Source of the DNA: Helicoverpa zea
Lineage: Eukaryota; Arthropoda; Insecta; Lepidoptera; Noctuidae
Assembly (NCBI RefSeq): GCF_022581195.2
Contig: NC_061469.1
Coordinates: 2,046,001-2,110,000, forward strand
Length of the DNA stretch: 64,000 nt
Direction: 5' to 3'
The notes under the pieces are model-generated. The model made no database searches. It saw nothing but the letters and a program-made list of their open reading frames with translations, and was not told where the DNA came from. The position numbers and the translations under genes were made by a program. Below, one piece after another: positions 31,861 to 42,580 of the stretch; the first letter of the stretch is position 1; each line of letters opens with the position of its first letter.

Positions 31861-33397
31861 CACATTTTTTTCAAAAAAAAATATTATTTTTGTGATTTTT
31901 TACAAATTTTGTCTTATACAGCTAATAACCACGAACACTTAGGTGTAACTAAAGAAAACAATAATAGAATCAATGTAAACAACTATGCGTGTGAAAGCAA
32001 CATGCATACAGGTAAGGTGCGCAAGAGTTGACGAAACATCCGAGAGATGGCGCTAGCGTCGCTAGAAATCATTGCGCGAAGAAAACTTCTCACTATGGAT
32101 ATTGTTTTAAATTTTTCACAGGTTTTTTGTTAATTAATTACGAGGAGATACGATGAGTAATCTGAGGTGTAAATTATATTGAACAATAGGTAGCATTTTC
32201 ACGGTAAATCGATCAAGCCGATCAACACATATAATTTAGTGTTACTCACAGAGATAACGATGATTCAATATATTGTAACTTAACTAATAAAAACTTGACT
32301 ACAAAAAAAAGTACAAAAACCAAATATGTGTCAAATCAAATTTTTTCAAGTTATAAAACTGAATTTATTTACCTTATTTTTATAGAAATTAAATAAAAAT
32401 CCTTCCAAAAGAAATTCAAAAAAAACTTTATCCAGTTATTTATAACTCTGCGCCGAAATTAATCTCGTGCGCACAAATTAGATAAAAACGTCAAATCATC
32501 AATCTGGTACGCATTCTTCATAATTTAATTGTTTACTCTCTAAAATAAATTAATTGCACTAGCTGCTATTCACTACTGCTCTAATTATCTTCAGGCTTTT
32601 CTCACTGTCCTGACAACATTTTAAATAGGTAACAAACTCCACAAAAATGTTAGATAGGCCTGAAATGACATCAAAATAAGAAGAATTAAAGATGGCATGT
32701 CGCCAATCCCCAAATGAAAATTAATATGATAAACGCCCTTTACTAGTTTTAATTTATCTTCAATGTAAATATAGATCTAGTTTTTTATATATATAATTTA
32801 CAGGTAAAATTGTAAATAGAAATTAAGCACAAACAAATACGAGGGAATGTGCTAAACCCTGCATAAAATTATCCCACCATTACAAATATGATAAGTACAT
32901 AGAAGTTAAAACCGTTCATCGAAACTAATTTAATAGGCTCTTTTTCACGTCAATTAAAAATGATGCCTAGTTTTATGGCTGCGGAAGAAGGAAAGGATAT
33001 TAAAATGGCAGCAAGTGCATAGTATGACAGTTATGTAAAAAAAAAAACTAAATTAATTAACTACATAATATACATACTTACTTAAGATTAAATAATTCAC
33101 CGAACAGGTTAGCCATAAGACAAAGTAAACACTTTCTCGGACAACTTTTACTTTTAAAACTCAGACTATTTTAACGAGAATCGATTAAACTGGTACCGGC
33201 ATCGATATAGGGAATCGAGTTACTTTTTATGGTCGTTTAAACCCTTCTCTGTAATCTTGTGGTGTTTTTAATTTTGTTTAACCGTTATGTGAAGTGAAAT
33301 TGCAATATGTTTGGTAATTATTCTACGGTTTTTGATTAAATATGTTCTTACGAGATTTTAATCGTATCTTCAAAGTAATTTAGAGTATACAGGATAA
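31861..33397. other. Unassigned AT-rich DNA
   Basis: Nothing recognised except an AGATGGCGCT site at 32045-32054. Confidence 0.5.
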
Positions 33398-33475
33398 ATT
33401 GAAATCAAAATCAAAAGACATTTATTCAAAGTAGACAGACCCCAAAACGCCCGCCCAGATATCGGTTTTGGATAA
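33398..33475 (-). mobile_element. LINE 3' end (same family as 2215-3640)
   Basis: On the minus strand it ends 'gaataaatgtc' then repeated TTTTGA, preceded by 'gcgttttggggtctgtc'. Only the last 80 bases remain, typical of severe 5' truncation. Confidence 0.7.
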
Positions 33476-33689
33476 TATTCAAGGCTCATATTCGATATTC
33501 TCATTACACTAGTTTACAGTACATTTGTTGCCGGGATTTTTTAAGCTGTTGTTGACTACTCATATTTAACCATATTTAAAACTATTAGTAGTTTTTTTTT
33601 ATCAGCTCTAGTTTTTGAGATTCAGCTAAGTGCGGTTTAAAGAGAAAAAACGTGTATTTACCTTAAAGAATATTTGTTTAAAAATTATA
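33476..33689. other. Unassigned AT-rich DNA
   Basis: Nothing recognisable. Confidence 0.5.
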
Positions 33690-34345
33690 TTAATTGTTAA
33701 GTTCCAAAAAACTTGGCTTTAAAGCTCTTCTCTTATGTGTAGACTTTGGGAAATGGCGTATCAGAGACCAGCAATAGTCAGACATAATATTTACATCCCA
33801 GAAACCCTGATAACGTTCTTCCATGACACGTTAATCTTGATGCATACGTTCTCCCTGCTCTTCGCTCATATCTCCTAAATTTTCCGGAAATCTGTCCAGA
33901 TGACTGAAGACGAAGTGAGTTTATGCTGAAATTGCATCCCATATCTCTTAATTGTAAAAGCAGTTCTTCGACAAGATCAACATAATTTTCATTATATTTT
34001 TTCAAAATTCAATATAATTTTTATTCTCTGAAAGTTCAGGTGAATGCTGCACTGGACGCTGAACACATGTACTACTTCGGTTTTGCCATTTAGCTCGATT
34101 TTTGGTGTTTAAGCTGTTTATGTTCACGCTACAAAAGTAAGAGTCTTCGAGATGATTTTTCGATTCTTTCCAAATAGTTGGTGTTTTAAGTTTAAAAGTA
34201 CTTCTTTTACCACTTTTCCATAATCTTAATTATTCAACGCACGATTTACAAACACAATCAGGAGCCCAAGATTTTTCATTTTTATCTAACAACATTCCAA
34301 AATATAAAAAATAAGTATTTTTAAGCGTCTCTGATGACATTTCTA
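33690..34345 (-). pseudogene. Fossil of a widespread repeat-borne arthropod protein
   Basis: Read leftward across several frames, the pieces come in the order of a protein I know as a recurrent uncharacterised, probably transposon-borne family: YFLYFGMLLDKNEKSWAPD, then CVCKSC, KTPTIWKESKNHLEDSYFC, RPVQHSPELSE, then ENYVDLVEELLLQLRDMGC, EEQGERMHQD, VMEERYQGFWDVN and DYCWSL. An in-frame stop follows the CxxC segment, another follows HQD, and at least one frameshift separates the GKF segment from the EEQG segment. The middle (normally a few hundred residues) is deleted. The Cys pairs suggest a metal-binding N-terminus. Family recognition is from memory; function unknown. Confidence 0.6.
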
Positions 34346-34769
34346 CTCTTCTCAAACACATATTCTCCACATAAGTAACAAACATGGTTTGGATTGTTCA
34401 AACAACGCCTCCTTGAACTACTCGTGTTGTAAAAACTTCACATATTTGTATAATTACAATAAAATACGTACTTTAGCGACTGAAAAAGGTTCAGAAAAGA
34501 GAAAGTCAATAACAAGTAAAGTCGAGCTACAAAAAAATTTTTGCGGGTGTAATTAATAAAAACTAAACATAAGTGAATGTTACCAGCCATTAAATCCACG
34601 GCAACAGGCAAAAAGTTTGATTTTGTAAACTAGTGTTATTATTATTACCCAAAGGATAAATTGTAATAGGATTTTAGGCATTTGAATCCTTAATGAATTC
34701 ATATACACGCTTAACAACTTGAGACACAATTAAATTAAAAAACAAACGATCAATTTTTAAATGCAATAT
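34346..34769. other. Unassigned AT-rich DNA
   Basis: Nothing recognisable. Confidence 0.5.
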
Positions 34770-34854
34770 GATTTTCCGACAAACTAGCGCCACCAAGCGG
34801 CTAGACGAGTAAACGCAAGACAATTACCAGTAGCGTGAACACTGAACACGTTAC

Positions 34855-34868
34855 TCGCGCATGCGCGA
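34855..34868. promoter_or_regulatory. NRF-1/Erect-wing-type palindrome TCGCGCATGCGCGA
   Basis: A perfect 14-bp palindrome containing GCGCATGCGC, the consensus of NRF-1 (Ewg in insects). It lies in a modestly CpG-rich stretch (34780-34930). As a palindrome it gives no strand. No exon is visible beside it. Confidence 0.4.
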
Positions 34869-35107
34869 CAATGCATCGTTTGTTACAAATTGTTGGTTTC
34901 ATGCGATAGATGGTAGCTCTGAGCGATCATGACTAAGCTTTGGTCGTTTAGCTACTGTTTTAAATAGGTGTAATGTGTTTTTGTCGAAGTTTCAAGTTTG
35001 TTTTGCTTGAGAATAAATAAAGTATTCAATTTTTGAGCAGATCATAATGTTGAACAGTGTTTAATTACCAGGACTTAGGTCTGCACAACACAATCTTTTT
35101 ATTACCT

Positions 35108-35755
35108 ACTAGCCGCTTTCCCGCGGTTTCAATCGTGCCCCGTAGTAACTAGGTACTGCCCATACCGAGATAAAATAGATGTTTTATTTATTTTATTTTA
35201 TTTTATTATAGTCGGAAAACATACAGTATTAACATCTAACAAAAACAACAAAATATGCAACTATTAACCAATAACATGTTTTCGCATTTAGTTATTTATG
35301 AAGAGCATGCTTGAGGAAGAAAAGTAAATACAAAAGGAAATATAATAGGAAAATTAGGAATAATGTAAAAAAAAACTAAACTTAAAACAAAACTACATTA
35401 CTACGCTGTAACATAGTAAGTCTTGTTGTACTAAATAGAACAGCTATCGAACCAATGTTTTGTCAGTAATCTATTGAATACATGTGGTTTAGTAACGAAT
35501 AAGTCAAGTTCAGAAAAGTCGACCAGATTTTTGTAGAACTTTGCGCATCTTATAAAGAACGAATTCTGTCTGTAATTAGAATAACAACGGGGAACGTTAA
35601 GAAGAAGGAAGGGAGTTCTAGAAGATCTAGTGGGAACGCGTAAGTTAATCTTGGAAAGAAGTTGCTCGGGAAGAGGGTAGCTTTCCAATAGTGAAAGATT
35701 TTTCGGTGCAGTTGTTTCGGAGCCATTAGTGTACAAACAAACATCCTTTTAAAAT
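35108..35755 (+). mobile_element. Older moth repeat split by a LINE
   Basis: The left part (35108-35180, 'actagccgctttcccgcgg' ... 'gagataaaatag') and right part (35678-35755, 'tagctttccaatagtgaaag' ... 'gtacaaacaaacatcc') are consecutive segments of the element seen uninterrupted at 22543-22725. About 500 bases of LINE lie between them. Confidence 0.65.
35181..35677 (-). mobile_element. 5'-truncated LINE with RT C-terminal tail
   Basis: On the minus strand the frame ending near 35431 reads PEQLLSKINLRVPTRSSRTP, then CYSNYRQNSFFIRC, typical of the tail of Jockey/CR1-like reverse transcriptases. The 3' end is a TAAAA-type simple repeat (35181-35214). The polymerase domain is missing, so it is inactive. 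The open frame's first residues come from the host repeat, not the LINE. Confidence 0.65.
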
Positions 35756-36334
35756 AGCGAAAGTCACCTTCCCACGAACCGCTCGCTCCAAGCGTTTTAA
35801 AACCAAGGGACAAAAATCAGCGGATCATCATTGAACTCTAATCCTTCTACACATCATTTTCATCTTTTCCACACAACATTTTAAAGCAAGCCTCCTTTTA
35901 AAACCTAATCTTAGCACCATTTAAAATTAGAAAGACATTTCCAGACTAGAAAACTGCTCATACCTAACACAGCACTCAAGTTGACTAACATAGACATAGA
36001 AACAGTTTTCCGTGTAACTGCGAGTTGTAAACTGCATTATAACTGGGAAAGTAGCCTGGTTAAGTTAGTTTTTTTTTTCTTGGTAAGCTGTTTATGTGGT
36101 TATTCTAGGCTTTGGGTGGGTTTTTCTTTTGTGGTTATTCTAGGCTTTAAATACCTTTTTCTTTGGTAGGTAATTGTTTATGCATGACACTTAAAATAAA
36201 GTTTATGTATGTGGCAGTACAATATTTTCTTCTACATTAACTTGTCCAAAAATTACCAAATTACACCTTACTATTGTAAAATTAATTGCTACTTGCAAAC
36301 ATTATTGTCGGATCTTCTATGTCTATACATATAT
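35756..36334. other. Unassigned AT-rich DNA
   Basis: A short direct duplication of 'gtggttattctaggcttt' occurs at 36093-36149. Nothing else was recognised. Confidence 0.5.
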
Positions 36335-36565
36335 ATATTAGCCGAAGAACCGATAACCGTTGGGGTAAACGAGTTCTAGAGTGGAGACCACGCCTCGGCA
36401 AACGTAGTGTAGGACGTCCTCAGGCACGGTGGAGTGATGACTTGCGCAAGACGGCTGACAGGAGCTGGATGCGAGAAGCCGAAAATAGATCTCAGTGGCG
36501 TGCACTTGGAGAGGCCTATGTCCAGCAGTGGACTGCGATAGGCTGATGATGATGATGATGACATA
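36335..36565 (+). mobile_element. RTE-type LINE C-terminus with (GAT)n tail
   Basis: About 70 codons in frame, ending at TGA 36544-36546: RWGKRVLEWRPRLGKRSVGR, then PQARWSDDLRK, and WRALGEAYVQQWTAIG. This is the usual C-terminal end of endonuclease/reverse-transcriptase proteins of RTE-type elements in moths. The stop codon merges into GATGATGATGATGATG, the element's tail. The rest of the element is missing by 5' truncation. The frame is intact and the tail long, suggesting a young copy. Confidence 0.85.
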
Positions 36566-38978
36566 TATATACTACTCTATCTTGCATACCTATAAATTAT
36601 GATTTGTTTACAAATTAATTTATTATTATTCAATCTAAACGTTTGATTTAAATAGATCTTTATATCCCGTAAGATAACTATATAATATTAAAAAATAATA
36701 TAAAAATTTCAATTTAAATATAATTGCATTGAAAAAAAATAGTAAAGGGCAGACATGTAACTAGTGTTGTACCGACGCGACTGCCGGAGAAAGGATCGAT
36801 GTACACGTCGAACAGGGGCCGACATTAACTCATTACAATAGTGATGTAACTCATTAGCACTTAGCATGCCTGTCTAGTATTACCTAAGTACCTAAGTATT
36901 GTACTAGATAATGTATGCACACGATAAGCTTTTAAATATGGATTGAATAACCTGAAAATCGTGAAGATCTGTTCAAGTACTCTCAATGTTATTTCTAAAG
37001 ATATATCTGATAATGACTTGATTTAGCCACTATCATAACATGGAAATTGAAGAATTACAAATCATACAATCCCAATTGAAACGCCTTTAGAATGATACAA
37101 GAAGGTGGTTGGTTGACTAGTGGCTAATTTAAGAAAAATAGCCTACTTTTCCACTGGAGCTAATAAAGCTAATAAAACTAAAACATATATTTACTTAAAG
37201 AAGAAAACTTAAACTACATGCAAACATTTAATAAATAAACACTCATTTAAACCATTTCCCCAGTCACACTTCAGCAAATATAAACTCCCCAGATGCCTAT
37301 CAACGTCATCTATTACTTGACAAATAACTATAATATCACTTACGTTACTTACACGTTATTTATATCGATTTGTAGGTCAGTGGGTACATCACTACACTAT
37401 ATAATTGACGCTATTCGCTTTCTTGGCATCGCGACTCGTATTGTTAGTATTGTTTGCTGATCTGTTTCAAGTGTTGAATTAGATCAAAAATGTGAAACGG
37501 AAAGACCTAGTTGACTGAGAAATATTGTTTTAATAAAACTTGTGTATTTGTATATAGTACCTAAGTAACTGTGAAAATAAATTACGTAACAATTATTTCC
37601 ACTAAAAAATGTAGGTATGCATTTTTTTTTTAGTTAACACCTATAATGAGACGCCTAGAAAGTAACTGCATGATGAAGTTCAAACAAATATAACACAACA
37701 TGGAAGTAAAACTCTAAAAAATTAACAAGACCAACTCACACTTGACCAGCATTACGTATAATTGGGTGTATTACACTCCAAACAACAAAAAAGTACCTAT
37801 CTAATCATTACACCAAAATACATTACAAAACTCGTAACGATATTGTACAAAACAAAAATAGCAAATGCACGGTAACCTTTTCAACGTAATACTTACAGCA
37901 TAATAACTTAATTATTGTTATAGAACCAAGTATACACTATCTAGAAATTTAGAAATAGCTATTTTCTACAGGTAACCGTTATATCCTACTCTTACTTATT
38001 AAACTGTATTATAATATGGATATGACTTTATTTGTCACAACTGCAAATGCGCCTGATCTCAATGTGTCTGCGATTTGCTAGTCTACTACAATATTTTATG
38101 TCCTGCACAGTTGGCTGATTTCCTTAAATGAGAACAGCCACTATGGCCGATAATCGTTTAGGAGGATGTCATCTTCATTTGTCACACTTTTACATATTAA
38201 ATCATCTGAACTGACTTACATGCATTAAAGAGCCGGTTCAATAATTCTGTATTGTCTTCTTTTTAGAAGAACAAAAGACGATTCTTAAATAAATATCCCT
38301 TGCCCTTGTTGTTAACCTGCTATATTTATAACCCCTGACAAGTTTAACTTATCCCACCCACTTTTACAGATACGAAAGACGAAACCGACCTTTTCTCCAA
38401 ACTACCCACTAATCAGGTCACAACTTAATGATAATTATAAAGCGAACATTTACGCATACACAAGACTATCACGCATACACCAAACTTCATATAACGACCA
38501 TCATTTTCGACTCAACAAGTCACGGGTCATAGAGTTATAAATTATAAAGAAGGTTACATAACATTGATATTAAAAAGTTCAGGAAATGATGAGTTCGTGT
38601 TGATGGGATAATTATGGTGCCATAATGTTTGCCGTTTCTACTCAATTTATCATTGGTAAGTTTCGAAATTGGTAAATTAGATTGTTGGTTACGGGTATCA
38701 TCACATGAAGGTACACACAACAAACAATAATTTTATGTGGGTAATTATTTCGTCATAGGTTTTTTTTTTAGCTTCTACTACGAAATTAAAATTTACGGAA
38801 TTGGTTGAAATAAGTTACTCTCATGCGATGTTTAGGTACAGGCAACTTCAGGTCAGTGGTAACAGTTTTCTAGGAAAATCGAACTTATTACTATTGAGTT
38901 AAGGTGCATGACAGTTACCACTGATGTGCAGTCTACCGTACCAAAATAAATCGTGCAGTATGCATACTAAGTCTACGC
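36566..38978. other. Unassigned AT-rich DNA
   Basis: No exon or family recognised. An imperfect inverted pair around 'tcagtggtaac' occurs at 38852-38926. Confidence 0.5.
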
Positions 38979-39051
38979 GCACACTACAAACTTATAGTCA
39001 GCCGATAAGTTGGTTTGGGTATTTGTCCGGTATCGGACCGACTGAAAAACT
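38979..39051. mobile_element. MITE 'GTCGGCCGATAG' family, short copy 3
   Basis: 'cacactacaaacttatagtc' then 'agccgataagttggtttggg', ending 'gaccgactgaaaaactttt'. It is an internally deleted copy. Confidence 0.6.
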
Positions 39052-41096
39052 TTTCTACCTTTTCTTCTTCTACAGTCTATAAAAGCAGACTGCAATACAA
39101 CTGGACTGGACTGTAGTAAAGAAGCAGCCTCAACTATTTTTGGGTATTCTTTCATTCATTAAAATACCTTTCTACCAGTCACCATCGCTTTAATTCACTT
39201 GCATAACAAGCTTGCATATTCATCAGTCTTTCTTTTATCTGTGCATTTTTAGTATTAAAAAGCTATTTTTGTATATAATTAAAATTAATAAAATAACACG
39301 TTTTATTTTTTTCTAAAACTGGTTTGGATCTAAGAATGTATAAAGAGAAAAAGTATTCAAAAAATGCAGGAAAGTTGTCATTGAAATGACAGCGGTTACC
39401 ACGAGCCGAGGAAGTGCGGTCAGATTGATAATAGCGCAATTTAGACCAATATCTCCAATGTTTTATAAGAAAAAAGTGATATTTCTTCGTGGTACATAAA
39501 ACTAGAAATGTAGTGAAGAATGTTTTATTTGATAACTAACTATTTTATTTGATAGTTTTGGAGGAGTAATGTTTAATTATCAGCCACTCAAGTCACATGA
39601 GTGAAAGACAAGAAAAAGTTAAAACATAAGACCAAAACAGTCACCACAAAACAAACAAACAGTATTGTTTAAGGAAACCATTCATATAGAGATCTATCTA
39701 TCAACTATCACTCACAAATAAAGCCATACACCCATACCCATAATATATCTAACAAACATGAACCATAGTATATGGAAGCTAAGCTAATAACAATACGCAT
39801 ATAAAATCGTATCAGAGGCGCAAGTCTGCGCGCGCGCATCTAACATGAGTGAGTATTTACCGTCCGTTATGGTGAAATTGGCGTACAGCCGCTGAGAACT
39901 GCTGTTATGTAGGAACATGCAGAAGTTCTTTTAAGTTTTAGGCTTATAAGAATCTTGCTTTTTATACCAAGTTACTCGGAAAACCCACTACCAAAGGGGA
40001 AAGACTGGACATCAGTCTTTTTGGTCTCTGACTCCCCGTAACCACTATCAAAGATATTCAATCAAATTGCTTGCCGAAACATAAGAAGCTCGATAAGACG
40101 TAGATGGTTGTAGATGATCATCAACCATACACAAATAGACCTCCATGTTAACAATATTTGTTATTATTTATCTTTTATTTAATTTGGTCAGAACTTGGTA
40201 AGCATCGGTTTCAATTCTTATTCTAAGTGGACCTTCTGTAAGTGTGTGTGTTCATTGTTATAACAAGTAGGTATAAATCTTACGCGAGAGAGTTTAAAAA
40301 CCGCTTGATACAACAGGATCTGCATTTTTTCTTAAGTTATCGGATGTAATAAATTAGATGCATATCCCAAATAATACCTACTAATAGGCTAGTTTCCTAA
40401 AAAATAATAATTAGTCCGTCTTGTAGATTGTCCAAAATTAAGCGATACGTATTTTTTCTTTTTTAAATTGGATCAGAACTTGTTAAGATATAGCGTGTTA
40501 AAGTTGAGTGTGACGTCACAAGTTGCTACAATTTTCAGGACACTGTGACGTAAAAGGCCCCCACTCCTAATTTTTGAAGTGTATTATCTTTGTCATTTTA
40601 TGTTTAATTAAAAAAAGAAAAAATACGTATCCAATATTTTTTGATTATCTAAAAAGCGGACTAAATATTATTTCATTATTTCGACCCTGGACACTACCCT
40701 ATTAAAAATGCGGATGTTTTGTTTATTTTGGAAAACGGATACAACTAGTATATTTTGATGGAATCTCAGGTGTGTTACTTATATAATTCAGGACACTCGT
40801 TTAACAGCGAAAAAGGTTTATACGTATAAAGCTATCCTTGCTGCGGTTAATTTGTAGATGGGTGAACATTTTATACTGAGACTTCTCAGTCTACAACATT
40901 TCTTATATTAAAAGCCACTTGATCACAAATTTTCATTGGTAAATCTATGAATGATATGAATCATTATAAGTGAATCTTAGTAAGTTGTCCGAAAGTGTAA
41001 CAACCAGTCTTACCGTTGAGTATCATGTTAGTCAGAATCTAGGCTGTAGATGTTTTTTATTACATTAATCTATTTGCACTGAATTCTAATCCTAAC
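39052..41096. other. Unassigned AT-rich DNA
   Basis: A CpG run 'ctgcgcgcgcgcatc' lies at 39826-39840. No gene was supported. Confidence 0.45.
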
Positions 41097-41243
41097 AAAA
41101 ACCGGCCAAATGCGAGTCGGAATCGCACACGAGAGGTTCCGTACCATTATTTAGAAAATGAGCAAAAAAATTACGTTTTACGTCAGAGGAGCGAAAACAA
41201 TAGGCTCCCGTTTTACCCTTTGGGTACGGAACCCTAAAAATTG
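41097..41243 (+). mobile_element. 'GTACGGAACCCTAAAAA' repeat, internally deleted
   Basis: Begins 'aaaccggccaaatgcgagtc', continues 'gaggttccgtaccatta', ends 'cctttgggtacggaacccta'. This is a very common moth repeat, usually several hundred bases longer. A partial minus copy is at 49495-49570. Confidence 0.75.
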
Positions 41244-41250
41244 TTGTGTT

Positions 41251-41442
41251 TTGCACACAACAGACGAAACAGTCGGCCGACAGTTGGCCTAATAGTTGTT
41301 TTTTTTTTTAATTCATAAAAGTTTATAGTGGGTGTCTCAACGGCCAAATACCTGATCGTTGTTCTCTGCGTATTACCATTCATTTCCACACTGATTTATG
41401 AGCCCAAACAAACTATCAGCCGACTAAAAGTTTGTAATGTGT
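41251..41442. mobile_element. MITE 'GTCGGCCGATAG' family, copy 4
   Basis: The right terminus 'actatcagccgactaaaag' is well conserved; the left is diverged ('cagtcggccgacagttgg'). Confidence 0.6.
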
Positions 41443-41568
41443 AAAAGTACACAGGAACGTAGCATGAAATTTGTGTCACTCTGACTGTCACTGAAGTCTA
41501 AACTCAGTTACCACTGTAAATACTAGATTTTACGGACCTCACCCGTTATTAAAATAATTTTATGAACC

Positions 41569-41635
41569 CACTAGCTGTTGCCCGCAACTTCGTCTGCATC
41601 TTCACCTTCGTCTTCGTCTGCGTATAGAATAGTCA
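41569..41635 (+). mobile_element. 5' fragment of a 'ctagctgttgcccgc' element
   Basis: 'actagctgttgcccgcaact' matches the left end of the elements at 1797 and 23527. A short TTCGTCTGC-type duplication follows. Confidence 0.55.
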
Positions 41636-41645
41636 AAATACTACA

Positions 41646-41682
41646 TGAAAGAATGCACCTACGGGATAGGTGCATTCTTTCA
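41646..41682. repeat. 16-bp perfect hairpin, 5-nt loop
   Basis: 'tgaaagaatgcaccta' (41646-41661) and its exact reverse complement (41667-41682) flank the loop 'cggga'. The compact geometry is stable in RNA and unlike the AT-rich repeats nearby. It is not a U-tailed bacterial-type terminator. Confidence 0.9.
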
Positions 41683-41948
41683 CGTGACAGTATAATTAGG
41701 ATTAGCACTTAGCAGTCGCATAGATTCATTGATCAAGGTTGTGTTGTGGATGTGACCACTTATCTAAACAAAAGAAGTAAAGTTTGTGACGTTGTGAATA
41801 TCTCTGGATCTAGTCAGCTATTTTGGAAAATTATTACGTATGGTGCGTAAGTAATTTTCACAGGAAACAGTTATAATCTATGTCTATATGCTTTGAGTCT
41901 GACAAAGCTGTCATTTGTACATTTTCTGCAGCTGCTGCAACTAATCAG

Positions 41949-42115
41949 AAGCCAGAAAGTCTGTCAGTCTTACCATGGATATCGGCTTGTGTAGTTGACT
42001 GGATTGAAGATAGGTAGATAGGTAGTCGCTCCAAGCAAAATATTGGTACTCAAACAGATTCGGTGACTGGAAGCCAACACCAACATAGTTGGGGAATAGC
42101 TGGATGGATGATAAA
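41949..42115 (+). mobile_element. SINE, diverged copy
   Basis: 'agaagccagaaagtctgtc', 'gtagtcgctccaagc' and 'caacatagttggggaatagc' follow the SINE order; the tail is 'ggatggatgat'. Confidence 0.7.
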
Positions 42116-42218
42116 ATGAGTCATCATCATCAGCAGGCGCATAGGGTAGGATAGTTTCACTACTGGGGAGAAACACTTGTATGACGGGGATTTTCTGTGC
42201 ACTTACTCACTATGGTAA

Positions 42219-42577
42219 GGCTGACCCCACATTAGGCGTGCGCGATCCTCGGGCGTGTGAGTAGCGCGGGCGTCGCGAGCGCGCTGCGTGAACGTCGCGT
42301 TTTGCTGCCCTGCGGCATGTGTGAAGAGTGCAAGCGACGCGCTCGCGGCGAGCACGCGGCGCTCGAGTTGCGTTCTTACCCCTTCGCCCGCTATCCCCGC
42401 CGCCCGCTAAACGCCTTAGCAGTTAAACGTCAAGGAGAGCGGCGCGTGCGCGCCGCGAGCGCGCTGCAAATGCCGCAGGGCAGCAAAACGCGACGCTCAC
42501 GTAACGCGCTCGCGACGCACGCGCGGCGCCCGCGCTACTCACACGCCCGAGGATCGCGCACGCCTAATGTGGTGGCC
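42219..42577. mobile_element. GC-rich Harbinger-type MITE, TAA target duplication
   Basis: TAA at 42216-42218 and 42578-42580 flank 359 bases. The ends GGCTGACCCCACATTAGG and (reverse complement) GGCCACCACATTAGG continue into a shared 'cgtgcgcgatcctcgggcg' and further, giving inverted repeats of well over 80 bases. It is strikingly GC- and CpG-rich against its AT-rich flanks. The 107-codon open frame here is a by-product of the composition. Confidence 0.8.
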
Positions 42578-42580
42578 TAA

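Noticed and set aside
33778..34005. 75-codon minus frame as a new small protein
   Set aside because: It is one fragment of the frameshifted fossil at 33690-34345; similarity continues in other frames on both sides.
42257..42580. 107-codon Arg/Ala-rich plus frame
   Set aside because: It lies wholly inside the GC-rich inverted-repeat MITE; high GC depletes stop codons.
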